Below the pieces are notes generated by a model that saw only the letters and a program-made list of their open reading frames with translations, searched no databases and was not told the origin of the DNA. 41,342 nt of DNA from Glycomyces salinus (GTDB lineage Bacteria; Actinomycetota; Actinomycetes; Mycobacteriales; Micromonosporaceae). Below, in pieces: positions 7,568-15,574 of the stretch; position 1 is the stretch's first letter, and every line of letters begins with the position of its first letter. Both the position numbers and the translations under genes were made by a program. The stretch covers positions 1 to 41,342 of the forward strand of contig NZ_JAELXW010000045.1 in NCBI RefSeq assembly GCF_016428645.1, read 5' to 3'.

Positions 7568-9070
7568 CTATCTCTTGAGAAGCGCGCGCAGGCGGGCGCG
7601 CTGCCGGGCGTTGAACAGGCGGCGGACGAGCCGCCTGGGCAGACTCGGCGGCGGCGGGGTGAACGCGGTGTCGCCGGGCTCGGCCGAGGCCAGGCGCCGG
7701 TGGCGCACCGCGCCCCAGATCCCGGCGACGGCCTTGTCCAGGTCGCCGTCGGCGCCGGTGAGGTGGCGGGCGCGCGCGAACGCGGCCGTGCGCTCCAGCC
7801 TCGCGAAGCCGCCCTCGGGCAGCTCGGCCAGGACCAGGCCGGCGTCCTCGCGGACCGCCGTGCCCAGCAGGCCGGTCATCGAGTCCGGTCGCAGGTTCAC
7901 CGGCCGGGGGAGGAGCAGCCGGTAGGGGACGGCCGGGTCGGGCTCGGGCCGCTCCGGCAGCATCCGCACCCGCCTCTCGCCCTCGTACATCTCCTCGATC
8001 AGCCGCAGCTGCGCGCCCTCGCCGGAAAGGATCGCCTCGCGGTCGTGCCGGGGCGGGGCCTGCCCGGTGACCAGCGTGATGCGGACGTCGCCGTCCTTGC
8101 CGGCCAGGACCGGGGCGACGGTCGCGTCGACCTGGTCGACGCCGGCGCCGTCGACCTCGACGACGATGTCGACGTGCGGGACCCGCCAGGCCCGCGGCGG
8201 GGCCGCGCGCCGCATCCCGTGCAGCGGCACCCGCTGGGCGATGTAGGGCAGGCGCTGGTTGCGGCCCTCGGTCTCCTTCTCCTGCATCTGCGGGAATCCC
8301 AGGTGCCAGGACGAGGAGGTCCGCTCGGGCACGAACACGGCCCCGGCCTGGGCGAGCCGGTAGGCGAACTCGGTGTCCGAGCCGAGCCGCAGCGTGGTGT
8401 CCAGCCCTCCGGCGGACTTGAAGAAGTCGCGGTGGAGCGAACCGGTCGCCCCGATGAAGACCCGGTAGTTGGTCGGGTGGTGCACGACCAGGCCGTCGGT
8501 GTCGTCGATGATCTTCTCGATCCAGTGCGGACGGGACGACTCGATCTCGAACAGCGCCCGCCCCTCGCCGCACCCGATCTTCTCGTGGACCTGCGTCGGG
8601 GTCAGCCGCCCCGGCTCCCACTCGACGAACCGCTTGTGGCCGAGCACGGCCAGGTAGTCGGCGGCGTGGTGCCAGCGCATCTGGGCCTCGACGTGGTCGG
8701 ACCAGGCGACCATGTCCGAGTCCAGCCGCAGGATGACCTGGCCCTCGGCGTGGGCGACCCCGGTGTTGACCGCGTGCGCCGAGCCCCACGAGTCGGGCGG
8801 GGTGGTGATCAGGCGGGTGTGCTCGGGGCGCAGCTCGGGCAGTCGCAGCGGCGGGGTCGAATTGTCGTCGACGACGACGACCTCCAGCAGTTCGTCCGGA
8901 TACGTCTGCGCGGCGAGAGCGGCCAGGGTCAGGTCGAGTTTCTCCTGGGCCCCATAGGCCGGTATGACAACGCTCACCGACAGATTGGGCTTCCAGCCGT
9001 CCCCGGACGGCCGCTTCAAGGCCGTATAGTCGTTGCGGACGATGCGCGGGCGTTTCTGCGAGTCGTTCAT
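7568..9070 (-). CDS. Family 2 glycosyltransferase, paralogue B
   Basis: 500 residues, with the same architecture as the downstream paralogue: LSVSVVIPAYGAQEKLDLTL, LEVVVVDDNSTPPLRLPELR, ILRLDSDM, HHAADYLAVLGHKRFVEWEP. A C-terminal region of about 200 residues repeats the layout seen in paralogue A (VDIVVEVDGAGVDQVDATVA). No membrane helices. Start ATG at 9070; only a poor GAGCGAGAA lies before it, and the 5' leader contains an AGCCGC-GTA-GCGGCT hairpin (9102-9116). It is divergent from the 824-residue glycosyltransferase across an AT-rich promoter region. Likely role: transfer of a sugar in wall or capsular polymer assembly. Confidence 0.87.
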   Translation of the reverse strand: MNDSQKRPRIVRNDYTALKRPSGDGWKPNLSVSVVIPAYGAQEKLDLTLAALAAQTYPDELLEVVVVDDNSTPPLRLPELRPEHTRLITTPPDSWGSAHAVNTGVAHAEGQVILRLDSDMVAWSDHVEAQMRWHHAADYLAVLGHKRFVEWEPGRLTPTQVHEKIGCGEGRALFEIESSRPHWIEKIIDDTDGLVVHHPTNYRVFIGATGSLHRDFFKSAGGLDTTLRLGSDTEFAYRLAQAGAVFVPERTSSSWHLGFPQMQEKETEGRNQRLPYIAQRVPLHGMRRAAPPRAWRVPHVDIVVEVDGAGVDQVDATVAPVLAGKDGDVRITLVTGQAPPRHDREAILSGEGAQLRLIEEMYEGERRVRMLPERPEPDPAVPYRLLLPRPVNLRPDSMTGLLGTAVREDAGLVLAELPEGGFARLERTAAFARARHLTGADGDLDKAVAGIWGAVRHRRLASAEPGDTAFTPPPPSLPRRLVRRLFNARQRARLRALLKR

Positions 9071-9134
9071 TTCTCGCTCACAATATCCCGGGCCCTTTAG
9101 GAGCCGCGTAGCGGCTTGCCCGTTAATTGCCTGT

Positions 9135-9175
9135 TTACTTGAACGCGGATTATTGTTTGAATTCTATTCAAGTAA
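9135..9175. promoter_or_regulatory. Nested inverted repeats in an AT-rich divergent promoter region
   Basis: Perfect 9-bp arms TTACTTGAA (9135-9143) and TTCAAGTAA (9167-9175), 23 bp apart. A second repeat, TTGAAT-TCT-ATTCAA (9157-9171), overlaps the right arm. The AT content is unusual for this window. It probably marks a shared operator for the divergent glycosyltransferase units. Confidence 0.55.
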
Positions 9176-9178
9176 TCT
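9150..9178 (+). promoter_or_regulatory. Candidate promoter of the plus-strand glycopolymer operon
   Basis: TTATTG (9150-9155), a 17-bp spacer, TAATCT (9173-9178). It overlaps the inverted repeats, so a protein bound there would block it. The expected start of transcription is about 9185, giving a leader of about 50 nt. Confidence 0.4.
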
Positions 9179-9232
9179 GCGCGACCGGGTGCCAGGATCA
9201 TGCGGAATCCGAGCAGGAGACAAACGACATCG

Positions 9233-11707
9233 ATGACCTTCGAAGATGAAATCGAGCTGTACCCCGGTCGGCTGACCGACGACTACCTGGCGCGGATCGC
9301 CGTCCGGCGCCCGGGCACGCTCGTGGCGACCGCGCTGCGGACCCGCTCCAGGTCCGCCCGGCACCTGCTGGCGCGAGCCGCCTCCCGCGAACTCGACCTG
9401 CCGCGGCTGCTGGAGGCCGCCCGCACAGGCGAGCGGCTCGACCGCCGCGTCGATGTGGCCAGGCTGTGCGAACTGGCCCGCGTCGTCGGCCTCCAGTTCG
9501 GCACCGAGGAGGACCGCCGCGACGCGCTCGCCCTCTACGACGCGGCCCTGCGCACCGGCGGACCCAAGCGTGTCCCCGGCCGCGACCAGGCCCTCCACGC
9601 CCAGCTCTCCCTCGCCCTCGGCGACACCGCCCGCGCCGCGGACCTGCTGCGGCGCTACCGCCGCATGCCCGCGCTCGAACGCGGCGGCATCGAGGCCGAC
9701 CTGGCCCACCCCGACCGCGGCGGCGACCCGGACGCCTGGATCGCCGCGCTCGCGCGCCTGACCGGCCACCGCCTCCGCCTGGCCGCCGAGACCGACCTGC
9801 CCTGGTTCGACCGGCTCACCGCCGGCGCCGGCCGCCCGATCACCGACGGCCCCAAGGTCTCGGTGGTCATGACCGCCTACCGGCCCGACCGGGCCCTGCG
9901 CACCGCCGTCACCTCGCTCCTGGCCGGCACCTGGCAGAACCTGGAGGTCCTCGTAGTCGACGACGCCTCCGGCGAGGAGTTCGAGCCCGTCCTCGCCGAA
10001 GTCGAGGCCCTCGACGAACGCGTCCGGCTCATCCGCAAGCCCGTCAACGGCGGCACCTTCGCCGCCCGCAACGCCGCCTTCGACGAGGCCGCCGGCGAAT
10101 TCCTCACCGGCCTGGACTCCGACGACTGGGCCGCCCCCGACCGCCTCGCCGACTCCGTCGCCCCCCTGCTGGCCGAACCCGAGCTCCAACTGGCCTACTC
10201 CCAGGCGTTCCTGTTCACCGAGGACCTCGAGGTCTCCCGGCCCGGCCGAGTCGTCACCACCACCTCCACCGCCTCGATGACGTTCCGCCGCGGCGTGCTC
10301 GACCGCATCGGCTACTACGACGAGGTCCGCAAGGGCGCCGACACCGAGTTCCTCGCCAGGGTCGCGGCCGCCTACGGCCCCGACGCCGTCCGGCGCCTCG
10401 AACACACCTACACGCTCATGCGCCAGGCGCCCGGGTCGCTGTCCCGCGACGAGTTCGGCCCCGGCTGGAAGCACCCCTCCCGCCGCGCCTACCAGTCCGC
10501 CTACCCGCTGTGGCACCAGCGCATCCAGGCCGGCGAGGCCGACCCGTACCTGCCCCGCGGCGGCCCGAGGCCCTTCTGGGCCCCCTACCACGCGGCCGTG
10601 GCCGCCCGCGACCGCGCGCGGCGCCGCTTCGACGTCGTCTTCGCCCTCGACTGGCGGCCCTTCGGCGGCCCCCAGAAGTCCACGATCGAGGAAATCAGGG
10701 CGCTGCGCGCCGAGGGCCTGAACCTGGCGATCATGCACCTGGAGTCCTGGCGGCACATGACCACCGAGGACCGCCCCATGAACCCGCACATCCAGAGCCT
10801 GGTCAACGACGGCACCGTCGACCAGGTCCTGCCCACCGACGACGTCGAGTGCGACCTGCTGATCCTGCGCTACCCGCCGATCCTCCAGTTCCGCTCCGGC
10901 GAACGCAGCGGCGTCCGCCCGCGGCGCATGATCGTCCTGGCCAACCAGGCCCCCGCCGAACGCGACGGCTCCGACCTCAGATACCTGCCCGACGCCGCCC
11001 ACGCCAACGCGACCGAGATGTTCGGCGTCGCCCCCCTGTGGGTGCCGCAGGGCCCGCAGGTCCGCGAGGCCCTCACGCCGACCGGGCCCGAGTCGGACCT
11101 CCCGCGCCTGACCGCGGACGCCCTGGCCCCCTTCGACATGCCCGGCATCCTCGACCCGGCCTCCATGGCCCCGGCCCGCACCGGCTTCCGCTCGGTGCTG
11201 CCGGTGGTCGGCCGCCACTCCCGCGACGACGCCACCAAATGGCCGACCGCCGAGGACCTGTTCCGCGTCTACCCCGACGACGGCCGCTGGGACGTGCGCG
11301 TCATGGGCGGGGTCAAATCCGTGAACCAGGTCACCGGCCGGAGCGCCCCGCCCGAATGGACCTGCTACCGGTTCAACGAGACCGACGTCGACGCCTTCCT
11401 CTACCAACTGGACTTCTGGGTATACTTCCCCCATCCCAGGCAGTACGAGGCGTTCGGCCGCGCCGTCCTCGAGGCCCTGGCCGCCGGGTGCGTGACCGTC
11501 CTCCCGCCCCGGTTCGAACCGACCTTCGGCGACGCCGCCCTCTACTGCGAGCCCGCCGAGGTCGCCGGCCTCATCGACGCCCACTACGCCGATCCCGAGC
11601 GGTTCCTGGCCCGCAGCGCGCTCGCCCAGCAGCGGGTGCGCGAGAAGTTCAGCCACGACACCTACCGCAAACTCGTCACCGACATCCTGTCCGAGGTCCC
11701 ACAGTGA
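9233..11707 (+). CDS. Two-domain glycosyltransferase (GT2 plus GT4-like)
   Basis: 824 residues from ATG at 9233 (AGGAGA 12 nt upstream; an ATG at 9200 is in frame but has no usable site). Residues 1-200 are helical and repeat-like. From about 206 there is a GT2 domain: KVSVVMTAYRPDRALRTAV, LEVLVVDDASGEEF, NAAFDEAAGEFLTGLDSDDW (DSDD metal site). From about 465 a GT-B-like part begins (FDVVFALDWRPFGGPQKSTI) and ends with YEAFGRAVLEALAAGCVTVL, the E-x7-E donor motif of GT4. It probably adds two linkages or extends and branches a wall glycan. It is the first of four overlapping or closely spaced genes on this strand. Confidence 0.85.
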   Translation: MTFEDEIELYPGRLTDDYLARIAVRRPGTLVATALRTRSRSARHLLARAASRELDLPRLLEAARTGERLDRRVDVARLCELARVVGLQFGTEEDRRDALALYDAALRTGGPKRVPGRDQALHAQLSLALGDTARAADLLRRYRRMPALERGGIEADLAHPDRGGDPDAWIAALARLTGHRLRLAAETDLPWFDRLTAGAGRPITDGPKVSVVMTAYRPDRALRTAVTSLLAGTWQNLEVLVVDDASGEEFEPVLAEVEALDERVRLIRKPVNGGTFAARNAAFDEAAGEFLTGLDSDDWAAPDRLADSVAPLLAEPELQLAYSQAFLFTEDLEVSRPGRVVTTTSTASMTFRRGVLDRIGYYDEVRKGADTEFLARVAAAYGPDAVRRLEHTYTLMRQAPGSLSRDEFGPGWKHPSRRAYQSAYPLWHQRIQAGEADPYLPRGGPRPFWAPYHAAVAARDRARRRFDVVFALDWRPFGGPQKSTIEEIRALRAEGLNLAIMHLESWRHMTTEDRPMNPHIQSLVNDGTVDQVLPTDDVECDLLILRYPPILQFRSGERSGVRPRRMIVLANQAPAERDGSDLRYLPDAAHANATEMFGVAPLWVPQGPQVREALTPTGPESDLPRLTADALAPFDMPGILDPASMAPARTGFRSVLPVVGRHSRDDATKWPTAEDLFRVYPDDGRWDVRVMGGVKSVNQVTGRSAPPEWTCYRFNETDVDAFLYQLDFWVYFPHPRQYEAFGRAVLEALAAGCVTVLPPRFEPTFGDAALYCEPAEVAGLIDAHYADPERFLARSALAQQRVREKFSHDTYRKLVTDILSEVPQ

Positions 11708-12054
11708 AGCCAATGCTCAAAGCCGCCTACAACCGGCTCGGAAGGCCCCCGCTCCGACGCGTGGCCGCCGTCGGCGGCCTCATCGCGGCCGCGGCCGGAG
11801 TCGCCGTCGCCTACCTCGCCGACGCGCGCACCACCGCGGCGCTGGCGCTGCTGCTGAACCTCGCCGTGCTCGGCGCGCTCGCCGCGGTCTGGAACCAGAC
11901 CAGGCGCACCAGCGCCGAAGTCCGCCAGTCCGACGAGCGCACCGAGGTCACCTACAGGCGCATCCTCGCGGCCATCGAGGTCGAGCGGCTGGCCGCCGAA
12001 CGCCGCCACGCGGCCCGCATAGTGCCCGGTCAGGGGGGCGAAGGAGAGCGGTAG
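11704..12054 (+). CDS. Small membrane protein in the glycopolymer operon
   Basis: 116 residues from GTG at 11704, whose codon overlaps the preceding stop (GTGA). Two hydrophobic helices lie at about residues 19-38 (VAAVGGLIAAAAGVAVAYLA) and 42-62 (TTAALALLLNLAVLGALAAV). A charged helical tail follows (TSAEVRQSDERTEVTYRRIL) that may form a coiled coil. No family recognised. Coupled to the glycosyltransferase and followed 46 bp later by the ABC ATPase, it may be a scaffold or regulator of polymer synthesis or export at the membrane (inference). Confidence 0.7.
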   Translation: MKPMLKAAYNRLGRPPLRRVAAVGGLIAAAAGVAVAYLADARTTAALALLLNLAVLGALAAVWNQTRRTSAEVRQSDERTEVTYRRILAAIEVERLAAERRHAARIVPGQGGEGER

Positions 12055-12100
12055 TATTGGCGCGCCGCTTTTCCACCACCTGCTCCAGGAGGACCGCCCC

Positions 12101-12925
12101 ATGGAGGAACCGATCATCCAGGCTCGGAACCTCGGTATCCGCTTCGCCAAGGGCAAGCAGAAGAAGGGACGGGTCAAGGACCTCTTCGTGCGCCGCGGCG
12201 CCAACAAGAAGGGCGGTCAGGCCGAGGACTTCTGGCCGCTGCGACACGTCGACTTCGACATCTTCCCCGGCGACTCGGTCGGCATCATCGGCCGCAACGG
12301 AACAGGGAAGTCGACGCTCTTGCGCCTGATCACCGGCGTCCTCATCCCCGATGAGGGCTACGTCCGCCGCGAGGGCCGCGTCGCCCCCCTCATCGCCCTG
12401 TCCGCGGGCTTCTCCGGCGACCTGACCGGCCGCGAGAACGTCAACCTCGTCGGCTCCCTCCACGGCATGTCGAACAAGGAGATCAGGTCGAAATTCGACG
12501 AGATCGTCGACTTCGCCGAACTCGAGGACTTCATCGACACCCCCCTCAAGCACTACTCCTCGGGCATGAAGGTGCGGCTCGGCTTCGGGGTCATCACCCA
12601 GCTGCCCCACCCGATCCTGCTGGTCGACGAGGCCCTGGCCGTCGGCGACAAGGCCTTCAAGAAGAAGTGCCACGCCGTCATCCGCGGCCTGCTCGACGAG
12701 GGACGCACCCTCGTGTTCGTCTCCCACTCCGAGGGCGACCTGAAGAAGTACTGCGAGCGCGGCATCTTCCTCGACACCGGCCGCGTGGTCACCGACGGCA
12801 CCGTCCAAGAGGCCCTCGAGTCCTACAAGGAGGCCGAGGAGGCCGAAGCCGAGCGCAAGGCCGCCAGGAAGAAGGCCAAGCAGCAGGAGGAGCAGCGAAA
12901 GCAGGCCGCCGGGGCGGCCACGTGA
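12101..12925 (+). CDS. ABC transporter ATPase, Wzt/TagH polysaccharide-export type
   Basis: 274 residues. Walker A is GRNGTGKST (64-72), the signature is YSSGM (152-156) and Walker B is ILLVDEALAVGD (172-183). The segment LIALSAGFSGDLTGRENVNL (98-117) is characteristic of ATPases that export O-antigen or teichoic acid. A highly charged coiled-coil tail (EAEEAEAERKAARKKAKQQE) replaces the sugar-binding domain found in longer Wzt proteins. Start ATG at 12101 with a perfect AGGAGG 8 nt upstream. It powers flipping of a lipid-linked polymer, together with an ABC-2 permease that is not found in this window. Its stop overlaps the next GTG. Confidence 0.93.
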   Translation: MEEPIIQARNLGIRFAKGKQKKGRVKDLFVRRGANKKGGQAEDFWPLRHVDFDIFPGDSVGIIGRNGTGKSTLLRLITGVLIPDEGYVRREGRVAPLIALSAGFSGDLTGRENVNLVGSLHGMSNKEIRSKFDEIVDFAELEDFIDTPLKHYSSGMKVRLGFGVITQLPHPILLVDEALAVGDKAFKKKCHAVIRGLLDEGRTLVFVSHSEGDLKKYCERGIFLDTGRVVTDGTVQEALESYKEAEEAEAERKAARKKAKQQEEQRKQAAGAAT

Positions 12926-14928
12926 GCCGAGCCGTCATCCTGCCGGCGGGAGGGGGCGCAGTCGAAACCGCCGGCGAGGTCACGGTCGTCGACCGGCTCA
13001 TATCGCAGATCCGCGAAGCCGGATGCGAGGACGTCACCGTCCTCGCCAGGCCCGGAGAGGACCTCACCCTCAAAGCCGCCCAGATCACCTCCCCCGACCC
13101 CGACACCGACCTCGAGCACGTGCGCCGGATCGCCTACTCCGGCGCCGGACCGGTCTTCATCGCCCACGCCGACCTGGTCGCCTCCCAGACCACCGTCGCC
13201 GCCGTCCTGTCCGACTCCTCCCGCCGCTCGGGCGTCCTGGTCGGCGACGACGACGCGACCGCGCCGCCGGTCGCCGTCGAACGCGGCCTGGTCACCGGCC
13301 CCGGCCCCGGCCCGCTGCGCCTGGGCGGACTCGCCAAGGTCTCCGCGGCCCACCTGGGCCGCCTGAAGCGACACTGGCCCGAGAAGGCCCGCGGCGACGC
13401 CTTCGAGGCCGTCCTCGCGGCGCTCCACGCCCGCGCGGTCCCGGTCGGCGCCTACCGCACCGCCGGGCTGCCGCACCGCCAGGTCCGCACCGCCGACGAG
13501 GCCGAGTCCACCATCGCCGAGTTCACCGCCGTCGACATGGACCGCTGGCGGATGGGCAACGCCGTCAAACACGACGACGACCTGTTCGCCACCTACGCCG
13601 TCTCCTCCTGGTCCCCGGCCCTGGTGCGCCTCGCCGCCCGTCTGAGGCTGAGCCCCACCGCCATCACCTGGGTCTCGATCGCCCTCGCCGTCGCCGCGGC
13701 CGCGATCTTCGCCGCCGGCCCCTCGACGGTGCAAATCTACGGCTCCGCAAGCGTCGCCACGGGATACCTCGCGGCCGCCGCCCTGATGTACTTCAGCTTC
13801 GTCTTCGACTGCGTCGACGGCCAACTGGCCCGCTACACCCAGAACTTCTCCTCCTTCGGCGGCTGGCTCGACATGATGGCCGACCGCGCCAAGGAGTTCA
13901 CCATCTACGGCGGGCTCGCCGCCGGCGCCGCCCTCGACGGCACCTCCACGGCCGCCGCCTGGGGCCTGGCGATCGCCGCCATGTGCGCCCAGACCGTCCG
14001 CCACACCGCCGACACCTGGTACGCCGTCCTGCTCGACACCGCCGTCGTCCGGCAGGCCCGCCAGCGCGAGTCCGCCCCGCCGATCGGCCGCGCCGCCCAC
14101 CTCGGCCAGCGCCTCGGCTCGGCCTCCGACCAGGTCATGGGCGCCCACCGGTCCGCCCTGTACTGGGCCAAGCGCACCATCGTCGCCCCCGTCGGCGAAC
14201 GCTGGCTGCTGCTGGCGGTCGCCGCGGTCGCCTTCGGGCCGCGCACCGCCCTCGCCGCGCTCCTGGTCTGGCAGCTGCTCGCCCTCGCCTACACCGGCGC
14301 CGGGCGGACCCTGCGCACCCTCGCCGCCCGCACCGCCGCCCTCCGCCGGCCCGACCGCGCCGCGCACCGCGACGACGGCCTCCTGGGCCGCCTCATGCCG
14401 CGCAACCGCAACCGGTTCTCGAACCTCCCGGCGGTGGCGACCGCGTTCGCCGTCGCGGTCACGGCCGCCGCCGTGTGGCGCGCCGCCGAGGACGGCCTGA
14501 CGTGGGTCTCGCTGGGGCTGTGCTGCATCGCGGTCCTGACCGGTCTGGCCTCGGCCCACTCCGACCACGACGGCATGTTCGACTGGCTCATCCCCGCCGG
14601 GCTGCGCGCGACCGAGTTGGGCATCATCACCTGCGCCGGGATCGTGGCCGGGGTCTCCTGGCCGGTCCTGTTCGCGCTGCTGGGGGTCGTGGCTCTGTAC
14701 TTCTACGACCTGGCTGCCGGCCTCGACAAGGCGGCCTCGCCGGTCTCCAGCCGCGGGGCCGGGCTCGGCTGGCCCGCCCGCAGCCTGATCGCCGTGGCAG
14801 CATCGGCGGCCGCCGTCGCCACGACCCCGGTCGCGGCCACCGTCGTGTTCGGAGCCCTGGCGGCCTACGTCGCGGCCACGTTCATCGGCGCGATCGTCGC
14901 CGGGACGGTGCGCGCCTCGGCCGCCTAG
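12922..14928 (+). CDS. CDP-alcohol phosphatidyltransferase fused to a degenerate nucleotidyltransferase domain
   Basis: 668 residues from GTG at 12922 (GTGA overlap with the ABC ATPase). Residues 1-230 resemble a GT-A nucleotidyltransferase (AVILPAGGGAVETAGEVTVV, then IREAGCEDVTVLAR), but the usual G-x-G-x-R loop and the Pro-Lys after it are not seen. Residues 296-321 carry the complete CDP-alcohol phosphatidyltransferase motif D296-D299-G-A-R-G313-D317-D321. Several membrane helices follow. The C-terminal part (DWLIPAGLRATELGIITCAG, then YFYDLAAGLDK) resembles the DUF5941 region I recall from Streptomyces. It would transfer a phospho-alcohol from a CDP donor at the membrane, plausibly to prime or build the polymer. 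The substrate is unknown. Confidence 0.85.
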   Translation: MSRAVILPAGGGAVETAGEVTVVDRLISQIREAGCEDVTVLARPGEDLTLKAAQITSPDPDTDLEHVRRIAYSGAGPVFIAHADLVASQTTVAAVLSDSSRRSGVLVGDDDATAPPVAVERGLVTGPGPGPLRLGGLAKVSAAHLGRLKRHWPEKARGDAFEAVLAALHARAVPVGAYRTAGLPHRQVRTADEAESTIAEFTAVDMDRWRMGNAVKHDDDLFATYAVSSWSPALVRLAARLRLSPTAITWVSIALAVAAAAIFAAGPSTVQIYGSASVATGYLAAAALMYFSFVFDCVDGQLARYTQNFSSFGGWLDMMADRAKEFTIYGGLAAGAALDGTSTAAAWGLAIAAMCAQTVRHTADTWYAVLLDTAVVRQARQRESAPPIGRAAHLGQRLGSASDQVMGAHRSALYWAKRTIVAPVGERWLLLAVAAVAFGPRTALAALLVWQLLALAYTGAGRTLRTLAARTAALRRPDRAAHRDDGLLGRLMPRNRNRFSNLPAVATAFAVAVTAAAVWRAAEDGLTWVSLGLCCIAVLTGLASAHSDHDGMFDWLIPAGLRATELGIITCAGIVAGVSWPVLFALLGVVALYFYDLAAGLDKAASPVSSRGAGLGWPARSLIAVAASAAAVATTPVAATVVFGALAAYVAATFIGAIVAGTVRASAA

Positions 14929-15017
14929 GCCGATCACCGGACGCCCCATCGCGACCCGATCGGATTACGGGGGCCAACAGGCGGGCGAGCGTGGTGCCTT
15001 GCAACTAAGGTGTACCT

Positions 15018-15452
15018 GTGCGCAAGAACCGGCTACTGCGTTTGATCCTCGCCGCGACTCTCATGGCCGCGGTGAGTGTTCTGTCGTTCGCGCCGAACGG
15101 GGGCGAGCCGGACAGCGTCGACTGGACCAACGCCGACGAGACCAACCCGATCTCGCCGCCGGACACCGCGACCCCCGACTACGACGGCGACGGCACCCCC
15201 GACGCCCAGGACAGCGACGCCGACGGCGACGGGGTCCCCGACGACGGCAGCACCGGATCGGCGCCCGAAGGCGGCGGCGACGCCGACGAACCCGAGGTCA
15301 ACGAGCCCGGCTCGGGCGAGGAGAGCCGCAGCGACGCCGGAGGCATGCTCGGCCTGTCCTTCCCGCTCCAGGCGGGCCTGTCGGTCGGCGTCATCGCCCT
15401 GGCGTTCCTGGCGCTGCTGCCGGGACGGCGCATGCCGGCGAACCTGCGCTAG
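15018..15452 (+). CDS. Exported Asp-rich protein with thrombospondin-3-like calcium motifs
   Basis: 144 residues from GTG at 15018, with AAGGTG upstream. Residues 1-24 form a signal-anchor (RKNRLLRLILAATLMAAVSV). A segment at about 55-75 (DYDGDGTPDAQDSDADGDGV) repeats the D-x-D-x-D-G pattern of thrombospondin type 3 / EF-like calcium-binding repeats. An acidic linker follows, then a C-terminal hydrophobic helix (SVGVIALAFLALLPG) with a short basic tail. It is probably anchored in the membrane with an acidic calcium-binding part outside. No sortase motif is clear. No known family name can be given. Confidence 0.7.
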   Translation: MRKNRLLRLILAATLMAAVSVLSFAPNGGEPDSVDWTNADETNPISPPDTATPDYDGDGTPDAQDSDADGDGVPDDGSTGSAPEGGGDADEPEVNEPGSGEESRSDAGGMLGLSFPLQAGLSVGVIALAFLALLPGRRMPANLR

Positions 15453-15574
15453 GCGCCTCTCTGCGAGCAGCCGGACGCGCCCGCCGTGGGCGCCGGGGCT
15501 CGGCGCGGGTGAGCGGCGGCGCTCATGCGCCGACTCGCTGGCGGGCCGACCGCCCGGCGCTCTACGGTTCAAGC

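Noticed and set aside
9164..11713. Long open frame on the minus strand opposite the GT2-GT4 gene
   Set aside because: Composition is Gly/Val/Asp-rich antisense shadow with no domain; the plus strand has clear glycosyltransferase motifs.
12823..14949. Long minus-strand frame opposite the CDP-alcohol transferase
   Set aside because: Gly/Asp/Gln-rich with no motif; the plus strand carries a perfect catalytic motif.
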